DNA of 64,000 nt from contig VGOW01000009.1 in NCBI GenBank assembly GCA_016875735.1, positions 20,633-84,632 of the forward strand, in the 5' to 3' direction. The number at the start of each line of letters is the position of its first letter. Positions within the stretch are counted from its first letter, which is position 1. Below, one piece after another: positions 9,101-17,054 of this stretch. The translations under genes and the position numbers were made by a program. Source of the stretch: Chloroflexota bacterium. Lineage in GTDB: Bacteria > Chloroflexota > Anaerolineae > Anaerolineales > VGOW01. The notes beneath the pieces are model-generated. The model was not told the DNA's origin. It saw only the letters and a program-made list of their open reading frames with translations, and made no database searches.

Positions 9101-9212
9101 TATTGGATTGAAATACGGCAAAGAGGGGACGCCGATCCTGATTCGAAACGGCGGCGAGTCGCGCCCGCCCGAAGCGGCGACGGTGTTGAGTCGATTTCCG
9201 AAGAAGAAGTGA
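6105..9212 (+). CDS. Fused serine hydroxymethyltransferase - aminomethyltransferase (GlyA-GcvT)
   Basis: One 1035-residue protein carries two enzymes that are normally separate. Residues about 1-580 are serine hydroxymethyltransferase (serine plus THF to glycine plus methylene-THF) with ILIASESTAPRATLEALGSN, a YAEGYP motif and the PLP lysine at about 265 (TTHKTLNGPRG). Residues about 643-1035 are the glycine cleavage T protein (NETHRALGGRMVPFAGWEMP, FDVSHMG, LQGPKSRD, ARTGYTGE, AARDSLRTEAGLPLYG). Between them an SHMT-associated extension leads into a linker made of two repeat-derived pieces. The start at ATG 6105 follows CGGAGA and a good promoter. The other gcv genes are 6 kb away on the opposite strand. 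Confidence 0.9.
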   Translation: MTDYLFRGALRDLDPQLAELADIEAERQYRKLILIASESTAPRATLEALGSNFHNIYAEGYPDDDTRWMADEEILDYENRLGHYRRYADPRYYKGVEYADIVEALARRRCAEAFAANGVSADQIWVNVQGLSGGPANNAIYHALVNPGDTVMGMNLLFGGHLSHGSPVNRSGKYYNIVPYTINPQTEKIDMDEVERLAKEHKPKMIIVGYSSYPWAGDFKRFREIADSVGAYLVADMAHVAGLIAAGVYPSPMGHAHVISFTTHKTLNGPRGACILTTDPVIAKKIDRAVFPGEQGGPHVNVFLGLALTFKLAQTAEYKKLQAQTVKSSIRFAGRMKEHGFKIPFGGTESHLFNLDCKSVRGPDGAPLMGDFAARILDIAGVVVNRNTIPGDRSALNPSGLRLGTPWITQRGFREKHIDKLAALIAQVLKACTPYTQTGRKGTLYRAKVDFEALNDAKIKIRDLSQSVGIDFEPTTHGYPHFYYLDDPAPKRKSAAIEIEGERADDFLYWALSSDVYSLKSGKTQLTEIRAGKRLAKGGLTRVGRRHYRLGVPADLSVRVATWLRDLSDGYIAFDDDPYRKLPGPIVVRDPLPSPSGRGAGGEGDSVDTSKPYFIGHLPFATRSGHSPLPKFEWREPADAPLKKTRLNETHRALGGRMVPFAGWEMPVQYTGVLEEHQATRNAAGLFDVSHMGVWDAKGPGARAFLDAVTTNEVSALKPGQSMYSQFLAPDAHVLDDCYFYCLADDHFLVVVNASNDDKDWAWVNAVQRGEVMIDSDHPWAAAPARKAVALRNLRAESSGADQRVDIALQGPKSRDILLALGSNANNQLLVTNLQHTELCRATVGGFDLIVARTGYTGEQMAFELFVHPDNAVGLWNALLDAGKPFGLKPVGLAARDSLRTEAGLPLYGDEMAGHLNLGVGDAGFGSYVKMHKPWFIGRKAFIEQERNRKSEVVRFRFTAKAGRMAHNGDAVFDSEGNAIGEVTCCSIDTEGFRCGQAYIGLKYGKEGTPILIRNGGESRPPEAATVLSRFPKKK
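7871..8000. repeat. Repeat-derived linker inside glyA-gcvT
   Basis: The linker coding region holds a hairpin CCCCTCTCCC-AGC-GGGAGAGGGG (7880-7902) flanked by CCACTC and CCGGGGGTGAGGG, a repeat type also seen near 13984 and 53108. It is followed by CCATTTGC/CCATTCGC-like words with a CACGCGAAGCGG interruption. All of it is read in frame. Confidence 0.75.
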
Positions 9213-9700
9213 TCCGCATCACTCAGATCGGCCCCGGACACATCGAACCCGCATTCGCCCTCCTCTGCCGCTTCTTCGCCGAGGAGGGCTTTTCTACCCC
9301 GCCCGACCGAATCCGATCCTCACTGCAAACTTTCCTTACCGAGCCGGGCATTGCTGTGTTTCTCGCGTGGCGGGAGGCAACCGCAGTGGGCATGGCCACC
9401 ATGGCTTCGCGGCCCAGCATCGAGCATGGGCTGTATGCAGAGATTGAGGATTTGTATGTTCTGCCTTCGGCGCGGGGCGCGGGCGTTGGCGCCGCCCTGA
9501 TCGAGGCCGCAGTGCAGTGGTGCGAAGAGCGCGGTTGCTCTTCGGTGGAAGTGTGCATCACTTCTGAAGGCGAGGCCGCGCACGGGCTGACTCGATTCTA
9601 TGAAAAGTTTGGCTTCGCCGATGAGGGGCGGCGATTGATTGCGAAAAATTGTAAAGGCGATTCTCGAATCACCCCTACTTCGGCAACTCTTGCGTGCTGA
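9209..9700 (+). CDS. GNAT family N-acetyltransferase
   Basis: This 163-residue protein shows the GNAT fold: a substrate-binding first half (LLCRFFAEEGFSTPPDRI), then strand 4 with IEDLYVLPSARGAGVGAALIE, the acetyl-CoA pyrophosphate loop being RGAGVG, and a C-terminal FYEKFGF segment. The acceptor is unknown. I start it at GTG 9209, which overlaps the glyA-gcvT stop as GTGA and gives a natural GNAT N-terminus (IRITQIGPGHIEPAF). The longer track ORF reads the T-protein gene out of frame. Its 3' end overlaps the convergent speE gene by 26 nt. Confidence 0.82.
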   Translation: MIRITQIGPGHIEPAFALLCRFFAEEGFSTPPDRIRSSLQTFLTEPGIAVFLAWREATAVGMATMASRPSIEHGLYAEIEDLYVLPSARGAGVGAALIEAAVQWCEERGCSSVEVCITSEGEAAHGLTRFYEKFGFADEGRRLIAKNCKGDSRITPTSATLAC

Positions 9701-10619
9701 ACACGGGCGGAGCATCGAGGGTATAAACGTGTCGTTCCGCCGCAATCGCATCGCGCACATGCTTCGGCGATTGCATCAACCCTAGCAGAGTGATGCCGTC
9801 GAACATTTTGAATTTGCCGTTTGTCTTTTCGGCCAGCAGTTTGTTCACCGCCTCGGGGTCGGGGCGGGTATTGATGGGCATGTCGCTGGCGAGAATGAAG
9901 CCCCACGGATGCCCCAAACACGGGACGTGAACGTGGTACGAGTGCGCGTTGGCGAACACGGCTTTGAGCGTGGACACCAGCCGCACGTGCATGCCCATCG
10001 AGGGCGGCGAGACCGGCCCCGCTTGCAGAAGAAAATATCCGCCGGGGCGCAGAGCCTTGCGCGCTTTCTCGAAGTATTCTTTGGTAAATAATTTGTACGC
10101 CGGGCCGTGCTCAATGGGGTCGGTCAAATCAGAAATGATCACATCCCACTCGCCCACCGTCTCATCCAAATAGTCCACGGCGTCTTTGATCACCAGCTTC
10201 ACCTTTGGATCGTCGAATGCGCCTTGATGCATTTCGGGCAGATGTTCTCTGCAGGCGGCCACCACTTCGGCGTCCAAATCCACCATCACCACTTTTTCAA
10301 CCGTCCGCCATTTGAGCGCCTCACGGATGGTTGCGCCTTCGCCGCCGCCCAGCACCAGCGCCGCGCGCGGCCCGCCGTGATTGACGAAGGCCGGCTGAAC
10401 CAGCGTCTCGTGATAAATGAAATCGTCGCCGGTGGACGACTGCCATATGCCGTCGATGATCAGCCCTTTGCCGTACGTGCCGCAGTCCACGATCCACATT
10501 TCTTGATACGGCGTGCGCTTGTGGACGATGACTTTATGGACAGCGTGGTAAAGAATGTCGGACGGGGTGAGGTAATCGGCAATCCAATAGATGGGGGGCG
10601 AAACGTGTTCTTGTGTCAT
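9675..10619 (-). CDS. speE: Spermidine/polyamine synthase (SpeE)
   Basis: This aminopropyltransferase moves aminopropyl from decarboxylated SAM to putrescine or a related amine. The 314-residue protein has an N-terminal beta domain (YQEMWIVDCGTYGKGLIIDG) and a Rossmann core with ALVLGGGEGATIREALKW and VMVDLDAEVVAACREHLPE. The catalytic region is DVIISDLTDPIEHGPAYKLF, then LRPGGYFLLQAGP. The start is the second half of TAATG shared with speD, so the two are translationally coupled. Its C-terminal codons overlap the convergent GNAT gene tail to tail. Substrate choice among amines cannot be set from sequence. Confidence 0.9.
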   Translation of the reverse strand: MTQEHVSPPIYWIADYLTPSDILYHAVHKVIVHKRTPYQEMWIVDCGTYGKGLIIDGIWQSSTGDDFIYHETLVQPAFVNHGGPRAALVLGGGEGATIREALKWRTVEKVVMVDLDAEVVAACREHLPEMHQGAFDDPKVKLVIKDAVDYLDETVGEWDVIISDLTDPIEHGPAYKLFTKEYFEKARKALRPGGYFLLQAGPVSPPSMGMHVRLVSTLKAVFANAHSYHVHVPCLGHPWGFILASDMPINTRPDPEAVNKLLAEKTNGKFKMFDGITLLGLMQSPKHVRDAIAAERHVYTLDAPPVFSTQELPK

Positions 10620-11050
10620 TAAACGACCTCATGCTGAATAAAATGCGGCTCTTCGGTAGTGAATCGCCCGCCGCGCCGCAACACCGAAAACGAAAAGCGC
10701 CCGGCGGCGAATCGTCCGGCGAGGAAATGGCAGGCCGCTTCGGGGGTGGTGCGCTGGCCGCAGGTGAAGATGTCCACAGCGGCGTAGCCGCGTTCGGGCC
10801 AAGTGTGAACGGAAAGATGCGACTCGGCTAGCAAAGCAATCGCCGTGATTCCCTGCGGCTCGAAGCGGTGCGCGCGCAGACTCAGGAGAGTCGAGTTGGC
10901 TTGGCGCGAGGCTTCCTCCACCGCCGCCTCGACAAACTCTGAGTCATTAAGCAAAGCAGGCGGGCACTGATACAACTCCAGAATACAGTGCACGCCCACC
11001 GGCGCTTCCAACGTCGCGCCATCGCCGTCAACGGTCATAGTCATGTTCAT
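10619..11050 (-). CDS. speD: S-adenosylmethionine decarboxylase proenzyme (SpeD, prokaryotic class)
   Basis: This 143-residue proenzyme self-cleaves to make a pyruvoyl cofactor and supplies decarboxylated SAM to SpeE. The cleavage site is Glu76-Ser77 in LLAESHLSVHTWPE, and the following GYAAVDIFTCG motif is diagnostic of the short Bacillus/archaeal class. GGAGG lies 9 nt before the ATG at 11050. The transcript probably begins near 11201, leaving about 150 nt of structured leader. The first gene of a two-gene operon with speE. Confidence 0.9.
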   Translation of the reverse strand: MNMTMTVDGDGATLEAPVGVHCILELYQCPPALLNDSEFVEAAVEEASRQANSTLLSLRAHRFEPQGITAIALLAESHLSVHTWPERGYAAVDIFTCGQRTTPEAACHFLAGRFAAGRFSFSVLRRGGRFTTEEPHFIQHEVV

Positions 11051-11080
11051 CTCATAGAACCTCCCTCGGATCCTGCGTCA

Positions 11081-11121
11081 AAATTAAAGGCCAGACCAGC
11101 GCCGTGTGCTCTGATCTGACC
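11081..11121 (-). terminator. Terminator/attenuator-like hairpin in the speD leader
   Basis: On the minus strand GGTCAGATCA pairs with TGGTCTGGCC (10 bp with two G-U pairs) around a 13-nt loop, followed directly by TTTAATTTT. It lies between the predicted promoter and the speD ribosome-binding site, where it could stop transcription. Two weaker stems precede it in the leader (11121-11138 CTCAAA/TTTGAG, and 11151-11167 ACAGC/GCTGT). Confidence 0.55.
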
Positions 11122-11207
11122 TCAAATTGCACTTTGAGTAACGGTAACGGACAGCCTTTTGCGCTGTTGCGCCTCCGCCAGTGATAGTTGAAACTACTGC
11201 CGGCCAC

Positions 11208-11235
11208 ATTGTACCAAAATTGCGGCGCACTGCAA
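11208..11235 (-). promoter_or_regulatory. Predicted speDE promoter (extended -10)
   Basis: Minus-strand TACAAT (11208-11213) is preceded by TGG, giving an extended -10, with a weak TTGCAG -35 after 16 nt. The start of transcription would be near 11201. Confidence 0.5.
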
Positions 11236-11256
11236 TATGCAATTTCCGAGGGCGCA

Positions 11257-11289
11257 AGGCCGACGCGGTTTCGGAAACCGCGTCGGCCT
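11257..11289. repeat. Perfect 15-bp hairpin between divergent genes
   Basis: AGGCCGACGCGGTTT pairs perfectly with AAACCGCGTCGGCCT around a CGG loop. It has no T tract and lies between the divergent speD and phosphatase genes, so it is more likely a REP-type element or operator than a terminator. Confidence 0.7.
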
Positions 11290-11338
11290 ATTCATAGTGT
11301 AGACTCGGAGGCGATCCTTTTTTCGGAACGAGCCGATT

Positions 11339-11953
11339 ATGACTTACCTTTACCTCATCCGCCACGCGCGCTCGACGTGGAACGCCGATGGCCGAATGCA
11401 AGGCTGGGCCGATGCGCCGCTGGACGAACTTGGGCGGCGGCAAGCCGCGGCGCTGGCCGAACGATTGAAGGCCGAAGACATTCGCGCCCTGTACAGCAGC
11501 CCGCTGGCCCGCGCGCGCCAAACTGCCGAAGCCATCGCCGCGCGGCTCAACCTGCCCGTTCAGCTCGATGACCGATGGAAAGAGCGCAATCTCGGCGAAT
11601 GGACGGGGCTGACGGGAAGCGAGGCCGAAGAAAAGTTCCCCGAACACTGGAACGATCGGGATTGGCGAATCGCCGGGCCGCCCGGTGGAGAGAGGCAGGC
11701 TGAGTTGGCGGCTCGCGCCGCCGAGGCGGTGTCCCACATCCTCTCGGCCCATCCCAATAATCGCGTGGCGGTCGTCACGCACGGCGGCACGTTGAGCGCG
11801 GCCCTGTCTCACCTGCTCGGCCTCCCACCGGAAAATCCCGTTCACTTTCCGGCGGGCAACACTGCCGTTGCCCGTGTGCGCGTGCGCGACGGGCACGTGC
11901 ACATTCTGAGTCTTGGCGACGAACTTCACTTGCAGGCCATGAGAAATGTGTGA
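11339..11953 (+). CDS. Histidine phosphatase family protein
   Basis: This 204-residue protein belongs to the histidine phosphatase branch that contains phosphoglycerate mutase and CobC. The phosphoacceptor motif LIRHARSTWN is at residues 6-15. The second conserved set is LYSSPLARARQTAEAI and ERNLGEWTGL, and the second histidine is in VVTHGGTLSAAL. It is full length. The substrate (a phosphoglycerate, alpha-ribazole phosphate or other phosphoester) cannot be chosen from sequence or neighbours. It is monocistronic, with speD on the other side. Confidence 0.86.
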   Translation: MTYLYLIRHARSTWNADGRMQGWADAPLDELGRRQAAALAERLKAEDIRALYSSPLARARQTAEAIAARLNLPVQLDDRWKERNLGEWTGLTGSEAEEKFPEHWNDRDWRIAGPPGGERQAELAARAAEAVSHILSAHPNNRVAVVTHGGTLSAALSHLLGLPPENPVHFPAGNTAVARVRVRDGHVHILSLGDELHLQAMRNV

Positions 11954-11959
11954 GAGCCT

Positions 11960-11988
11960 TTGTCGGTCACCCTAAAATCGAGTACACT
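11960..11988 (+). promoter_or_regulatory. Predicted promoter of the AAA protease gene
   Basis: TTGTCG and TACACT are separated by 17 nt, about 36 nt before the chosen ATG. Confidence 0.5.
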
Positions 11989-12023
11989 TTCTCAACAGTG
12001 GACTCGCGGATTGGAGAATGAAC

Positions 12024-13892
12024 ATGAGCAGCACAGGCACCCCTCGCACCAACTGGCTCGGCCACGCTCCCAAAGATGAGGGGCCCACTGGCCCGACAGC
12101 CTCCCGGCGCAAGAACGACATCGCCTCGCGCCGCAACCGCTGGCACAACCGCCTGTGGCGATTCGTCAAGGCCGTGTGGCTGTGGGTGCTGATCATCGTC
12201 ATTGCCACATGGTCCTACTTCGACGCCGACGTGCTCAACATGGTGTTGATCGCGTTGGAGTTCGCCGGGCGAATCTTGTTCGCCCTCTTCTTCGCCATCA
12301 TCCAATTCGTCGCCATCTTCTGGTTCATGTCCCGCTCGAAGACCGAGATCATTCTGCCCGGCGATCCCAAATCGCTGACGCTGGCCGATTACAAAGGCCA
12401 GAAGCAGTTGGTGAAACTGGTGAAGGAATGGATCTCGCTCCTCTCCGACCGAAGCCAGTTTCAGAAGATGGGCGGCAACTTCATCAACGGCCTCCTGCTC
12501 TACGGGCCGCCCGGCACCGGCAAGACGATGCTGGCCAAGTGCATGGCCGGCGAGGCGGGCATCGCCTTCATGTCGATGGAAGGCTCCGGCTTCCGCGCCA
12601 TGTTCTGGGGCGTGGACGTGCTGAAGATGATCCAGTTTTGCGGCAAGGCCAAGAAGCTGGCCCGCGAGTATGGCGCGTGCATTGCCTACATCGACGAGAT
12701 TGACGCGGTAGGCGCGAGCCGCGGCGGGGTGATGGGCGGCATGATGGCCGGGTTCGGCGGCGGCAGTGGCTCGCTCACCCGTTTGCTGTATGAAATGGAC
12801 GGCATCGGCGAGCAAAGCCGGTGGGAGAAATGGGAAGGCCGCCTTTACAAGCTGCTCGGAAAGAAGCCGCCGGTGCGCAACTGGCATGTGCTGTACATGG
12901 GATCGACCAATCGCCCCGACGTGCTCGACCCGGCGCTCACCCGCCCCGGCCGGTTCGACCGCTCCATCGAAGTCAACGTGCCCGACAAAACGGGCCGCCG
13001 CGAGATCGTGCAATACTATTTGAGCAAGATCGCCCACGACGAAACGGTGGATGTGGAAGCCATCGTGTCCGACACCAATGGCGCCACCCCGGCGCGGATC
13101 ATGTCGGCCATCACCAAAGACGCGGTGCGCATTGCCCTCTTCAGCGGCAAGAGTCAGATCGGCCAGCGCGATATTGATCTCGCCTTTCAAGAGCAATACT
13201 TCGGCATCGAGAATCCCATCGAAGAGATGGAAGAGGATCAGAAGCGCGTGCTGGCCTATCACGAAGCCGGGCACGCCGTCGTTCAGCATTACGTGATGCC
13301 CGACCAGCGCATCGTGCGCGTTTCGATCATCCGGCGCGGCGGCGCGTACGGTTACGTGCTGCCGGTGGATGTGAAAGAGTGGCACATCATCCCGCTCCGC
13401 CGCTACATCGCCGACATCATGGTGTCGTTCGCCGGGCGCGCCTCCGAAAAGGTATTCTTCGGCGAATACTTCAACAGCGTGGGCGGCGACTTTGCCAACA
13501 TCCGCCGCAACTTGCAACTGCTCATCAACACCGGCATGTTCGGCCCGCCGCCGCTCACCAGCGGCATGTCTATGCTGGCTGGCGGCGAGAGCCACAATTC
13601 GGGCAACAACCCGCAAGCGGTGGAATACTGGAAGAGACTCGAAGCCCAAACCGAGCAGATACTTCGAGATCACGCTACCGAAGTGCATGCGGTGGCTAAT
13701 GCGCTCTTGGAGCGAAACGATCTGAGCGGCAAAGAAGCGGTGGAGATTATGGAGAACGCTCGCGCCGAAGCCATTGCGCGCGGCCAGCACGTGCCCGATG
13801 CCCTGCCGGAAATGGTGATGCAGTTGCTGCCCGAACATCAACAGAAGCCCACCGACGTGCAACAGCTGGAGCCAGCGCCTTCGACAGATTGA
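12024..13892 (+). CDS. Membrane-bound FtsH-like AAA ATPase/zinc metallopeptidase
   Basis: This 622-residue protein resembles FtsH but is divergent. After about 35 basic residues come two or more membrane segments ([32 protein letters not shown]). An AAA domain follows with Walker [13 protein letters not shown] near residue 160, Walker [13 protein letters not shown] and the arginine-finger region [16 protein letters not shown]. The zinc site HEAGH is at 413-417 ([11 protein letters not shown]), with a peptidase M41-like domain after it. Canonical FtsH has its periplasmic domain between the two helices, and here that gap is very short. I prefer the ATG at 12024 because TTGGAG is correctly spaced from it. 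It probably degrades membrane or misfolded proteins. Confidence 0.85.
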   Translation: MSSTGTPRTNWLGHAPKDEGPTGPTASRRKNDIASRRNRWHNRLWRFVKAVWLWVLIIVIATWSYFDADVLNMVLIALEFAGRILFALFFAIIQFVAIFWFMSRSKTEIILPGDPKSLTLADYKGQKQLVKLVKEWISLLSDRSQFQKMGGNFINGLLLYGPPGTGKTMLAKCMAGEAGIAFMSMEGSGFRAMFWGVDVLKMIQFCGKAKKLAREYGACIAYIDEIDAVGASRGGVMGGMMAGFGGGSGSLTRLLYEMDGIGEQSRWEKWEGRLYKLLGKKPPVRNWHVLYMGSTNRPDVLDPALTRPGRFDRSIEVNVPDKTGRREIVQYYLSKIAHDETVDVEAIVSDTNGATPARIMSAITKDAVRIALFSGKSQIGQRDIDLAFQEQYFGIENPIEEMEEDQKRVLAYHEAGHAVVQHYVMPDQRIVRVSIIRRGGAYGYVLPVDVKEWHIIPLRRYIADIMVSFAGRASEKVFFGEYFNSVGGDFANIRRNLQLLINTGMFGPPPLTSGMSMLAGGESHNSGNNPQAVEYWKRLEAQTEQILRDHATEVHAVANALLERNDLSGKEAVEIMENARAEAIARGQHVPDALPEMVMQLLPEHQQKPTDVQQLEPAPSTD

Positions 13893-13918
13893 AGCTAGAC
13901 TCACATTGAGTTAGAACC

Positions 13919-13955
13919 AAAGAGCCGCTTGCGTGAAAACGCAGGCGGCTCTTTT
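13919..13955. terminator. Bidirectional Rho-independent terminator
   Basis: AAGAGCCGCTTGCGT pairs with ACGCAGGCGGCTCTT around GAAA, with flanking A and T runs. It lies between the convergent AAA protease and lipoprotein genes. Confidence 0.85.
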
Positions 13956-13983
13956 CAGTTGAGCGGGTTGACCCCCACCCCAG

Positions 13984-14019
13984 CCCTCCCCCGTCGGAAA
14001 AAACACCGACGGGGGAGGG
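13984..14019. repeat. C-rich/G-rich hairpin repeat
   Basis: CCCTCCCCCGTCGG pairs perfectly with CCGACGGGGGAGGG around AAAAAACA, preceded by ACCCCCACCCCAG. It resembles the elements at 7880 and 53108 and abuts the 3' end of the lipoprotein gene. Confidence 0.75.
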
Positions 14020-14025
14020 AGCGAT

Positions 14026-15360
14026 TCATTTGCCCGACCAAAAGGCCACCGTGCCCGGTTGTAAGAAACGCGGCTGAGTGACTCCCGAAGCCGGGACGAT
14101 GAACACGCCCGGCGTGCCGTCGGGCGCATAGGCCGACACCACAAGATTCTGGCTGTCGGGCGACCAAATGGTTGTGGATCGCGAATACTGATCGAAGTAC
14201 GGGATCGTCCGCAAGTAATCTTGGGTGGGCACGAAGGAGGCGATCAATTTGCTCACGCCCGAGTCCGCATCGGTCACATACATCTTGAAGAACAGCGCAG
14301 TGTCTTCGGCGGCAGTGTCACTGCCCGGTTCCGGAGTCGCCGTCACCTGCACCGGAACAAAGTAGGCGACCTGTTTGCTGTCGGGCGCCCAGAAGAAGGC
14401 AACCACCCCCTCTTGATCCGCCGCAACGGTTTTCGGCTCATCGCCCAACGCAACAAAAATCAACTTGCCCAGTGTCAATTGACTCGATCCGTCGCTTTCG
14501 ATGTAAGCCACGCGCTTGCCATCGGGCGACCACGCGAAGGCGACCGAGTTGTTGAGCGTTGCTACTGCGCTCTGCACACTGCCCAGCCGGTCAGTCAACA
14601 CCAGCGTATTCTTTCCGCCATCATCTTCCACCGCCAGCAACAATTGCGAGCCATCGGGCGAGAGCGCCGGCGATTGAAAGAGCGAAGGCTTGAGCGCCAG
14701 CGTGTCCTCGACGACGCCGTCGCCCAGCGTGAGCAGGGCCAGCCGCGCTTCGCCGTTCTGACTCTGCGCGCCGCCGGTGTGCACCACCACGCCACTGCTA
14801 TCGGGCAACCAATCCCAATAATACGGGTTGCCCACGTCGAGCACCTGCGCTTCACCGCCCGCCGCTGGAACCATGTTGAGCACCAGCCCGCTGCCGCCCA
14901 CAATGGTGGCGATGAACGACACCTTCGTTGAGTCGGGCGACCATGAAAGATAGATGGGCATGTGCCGGTCACTGCTGAAAGTCTCGATCAGAGTCTTGCC
15001 TTCGGTGTCGGTGGTGTACAGAGCCGCTTTCATATCAGCCTGACTCGTTCCGGCGATGCCGTAAAACGCTAACGACTGGCCGTCGGGCGACCACGTCGGA
15101 AATTCGTAGTAGTGAAAATCGTTCTGTTCCAGTTTGGCGTCGTCGGTGAGCTGAGTCGGATTCTGCCCGCCCTGATCCACCGTATACACATTGCCATCGA
15201 TTCCAACGTAAGCGATCAATCCCACTTTGCGCTCGAAGGCGGCGAGGAGCGGACTCTGCGGGACGCTGAATCCGGGCACGTCACTCTCTCGCGGCTTGCA
15301 CCCAGCAACTGCGATGGACGCCGCCAATGCCAACGCGGCTAACAACTTGACTCTGGACAT
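14026..15360 (-). CDS. TolB-like beta-propeller lipoprotein
   Basis: A 444-residue secreted protein with a clear lipoprotein signal (MSRVKLLAALALAASIAVAGC) and at least seven PD40/WD40-like repeats. Each carries a W-S-P-D-G/S core (PDGQSLAFYG, PDSTKVSFIA, PDSSGVVVHT, PDGSQLLLAV, PDGKRVAYIE, PDSKQVAYFV, PDSQNLVVSA). This is the propeller of TolB-type and DPP-IV N-terminal proteins, and no enzyme domain follows. I start it at 15360, where AAAGGCGG precedes the ATG; the track start 39 codons upstream lacks this and would bury the signal peptide. It is probably a cell-surface binding or scaffold protein. Confidence 0.85.
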   Translation of the reverse strand: MSRVKLLAALALAASIAVAGCKPRESDVPGFSVPQSPLLAAFERKVGLIAYVGIDGNVYTVDQGGQNPTQLTDDAKLEQNDFHYYEFPTWSPDGQSLAFYGIAGTSQADMKAALYTTDTEGKTLIETFSSDRHMPIYLSWSPDSTKVSFIATIVGGSGLVLNMVPAAGGEAQVLDVGNPYYWDWLPDSSGVVVHTGGAQSQNGEARLALLTLGDGVVEDTLALKPSLFQSPALSPDGSQLLLAVEDDGGKNTLVLTDRLGSVQSAVATLNNSVAFAWSPDGKRVAYIESDGSSQLTLGKLIFVALGDEPKTVAADQEGVVAFFWAPDSKQVAYFVPVQVTATPEPGSDTAAEDTALFFKMYVTDADSGVSKLIASFVPTQDYLRTIPYFDQYSRSTTIWSPDSQNLVVSAYAPDGTPGVFIVPASGVTQPRFLQPGTVAFWSGK

Positions 15361-15437
15361 ACAACCGCCTTTCATACGTTGCGAGGATTCTATCACGCAG
15401 GCATCACAGCGCACATTCGGCCCGGCGGCAGGGCTAC

Positions 15438-15471
15438 AAAAACCGGGCGCCTCATCCATCGAAGCGCCCGG
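15438..15471 (-). terminator. Rho-independent terminator downstream of gcvPB
   Basis: On the minus strand CCGGGCGC pairs with GCGCCCGG, followed by TTTTT, about 30 nt past the gcvPB stop. Confidence 0.8.
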
Positions 15472-15499
15472 CATCAAGACTCAAACTCGCAGCACTATT

Positions 15500-16984
15500 T
15501 CACTCCGCCCACTCCGGCAGTGGCCGGCAACACAGCACCAACTCCTTCGCCGCGCGCACTTCGTCGAGGCGGGCCACGGGCGTCACGTGCGGCGCAGTCT
15601 TGAGCACTTGCGGGCTTTCGTGCGCCTCTTTGGCAATCGTCAACATTACTTCGGCAAACTGATCGAGCGTCTCTTTGCTCTCGGTCTCCGTTGGCTCGAT
15701 CATCAACGCTTCTTTGACGATGAGCGGGAAGTAGTTCGTCGGCGGGTGGATGCCGTAATCCATCAACCGTTTGCTGATGTCCAGCGCGTGCACATCGGGG
15801 GCGTCGGCCCAATGGCCCTCGAGCACAAACTCATGCTTGCACACGCGATCATAGGGCAAATAGTATGCGCCCTTGAGTTTCGCCAAAAGATAGTTGGCGT
15901 TGAGCACGGCTACTTCGGAATTTTCGCGCAGGCCCTCCGCGCCGTGAACGCGCATGTACGTGTACGCGCGAACGTGCATGCCGAACTGCCCGTGAAAGGC
16001 TTTCATCCGCCCGATGGTTTTCTTCGGGGTGATGAAGCCGTACAGCGGCGGCTCATCGTCATCGCCGTCTTCGACAATGGCAACGAGCGGCGCGGGCAAA
16101 AAGTCGGCGAGCCGTTCGCTCACCCCCACCGGCCCACTGCCCGGGCCGCCGCCGCCGTGGGGCGTGGAAAAGGTCTTGTGCAGGTTGTAATGCAGAACAT
16201 CGAAGCCGAGATCGCCGGGGCGGGCGATGCCCACCATCGCATTCATGTTTGCGCCGTCGCCGTAGATGAGGCCGCCGCAACCGTGAACGAGTTTCACCAC
16301 GTCTTCGATGTGCTCTTCGAAGAGGCCGAGCGTGTTGGGGTTGGTGATCATCAGCCCCACGACATCGGGGCCGCAGGCTTGGCGCAGGGCTTCGAGATCA
16401 ATGTTGCCCCGCGAGTCGGAGGGCAGTTCCACCACTTCGAGTCCGCTCATGGTGGTGGAGGCCGGGTTGGTGCCGTGCGCCGAGTTGGGGATGAGAATCT
16501 TTTTTCGGGCGGCGTCCCCCCGATCCAAATGATAAGCGCGCATCATCAGGATGCCGGTGAATTCGCCGTGCGCTCCGGCCGCCGGCTGCAGAGTCACCGC
16601 CGCGAACCCGCCGATCTCTTTCAGCCATTCCTGCAGTTGATACATGAGGGCGAGGTTGCCCTGCGCGGTGAGCGGGTCCTGCATCGGATGCGAGAAGGCA
16701 AAGCCCGGCAGGCGCGCGGTTTCTTCGTTGATGCGCGGGTTGTATTTCATGGTGCACGAGCCGAGCGGGTAGAAGCCTTTGTCAATCGAATGGTTGAGCG
16801 CCGAGAGATGGGTGAAGTGGCGCACCACGTCGAGTTGCGATACTTCGGGCAGGTCGAGCGTTTGCGGATCGCGCACGAGTCCATTGGGCAGATCGGCGAA
16901 GGAGGCGAGCGGCACATCGGGCTGGGGCATGGTGATGCCCGCGCGGCCCGGAGAGGAGTAGTCGTAGATGAGGGGTTCAGTCAT
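15500..16984 (-). CDS. gcvPB: Glycine dehydrogenase (decarboxylating) subunit 2
   Basis: The PLP-binding half of the split P protein of the glycine cleavage complex; it decarboxylates glycine and loads the aminomethyl group on lipoyl-GcvH. The 494-residue protein has the PLP lysine at about 270 in NLHKTFSTPHGGGGPG and the conserved YPLGSCTMKYNP and PAAGAHGEFTG segments. It is the last gene of gcvH-gcvPA-gcvPB. A heptamer array fills the gap between gcvPA and its start, and no strong Shine-Dalgarno remains there. Confidence 0.95.
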   Translation of the reverse strand: MTEPLIYDYSSPGRAGITMPQPDVPLASFADLPNGLVRDPQTLDLPEVSQLDVVRHFTHLSALNHSIDKGFYPLGSCTMKYNPRINEETARLPGFAFSHPMQDPLTAQGNLALMYQLQEWLKEIGGFAAVTLQPAAGAHGEFTGILMMRAYHLDRGDAARKKILIPNSAHGTNPASTTMSGLEVVELPSDSRGNIDLEALRQACGPDVVGLMITNPNTLGLFEEHIEDVVKLVHGCGGLIYGDGANMNAMVGIARPGDLGFDVLHYNLHKTFSTPHGGGGPGSGPVGVSERLADFLPAPLVAIVEDGDDDEPPLYGFITPKKTIGRMKAFHGQFGMHVRAYTYMRVHGAEGLRENSEVAVLNANYLLAKLKGAYYLPYDRVCKHEFVLEGHWADAPDVHALDISKRLMDYGIHPPTNYFPLIVKEALMIEPTETESKETLDQFAEVMLTIAKEAHESPQVLKTAPHVTPVARLDEVRAAKELVLCCRPLPEWAE

Positions 16985-16991
16985 GGCGTAT

Positions 16992-17054
16992 CAAATGACG
17001 AGTGTCGAATGACGAATGACGAAGCCGTTTCGTCATTCGTCGTTTACCATTCGT
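16992..17054. repeat. Phased heptamer array between gcvPA and gcvPB (9 units)
   Basis: Nine 7-nt units (CGAATGA type on the left, CATTCGT type on the right) form an inverted pair and fill the whole gap between the two genes. Confidence 0.8.

Noticed and set aside
11967-13904. 645-aa minus-strand ORF
   Set aside because: Antisense shadow of the FtsH-like gene, His-rich with no recognisable domain.
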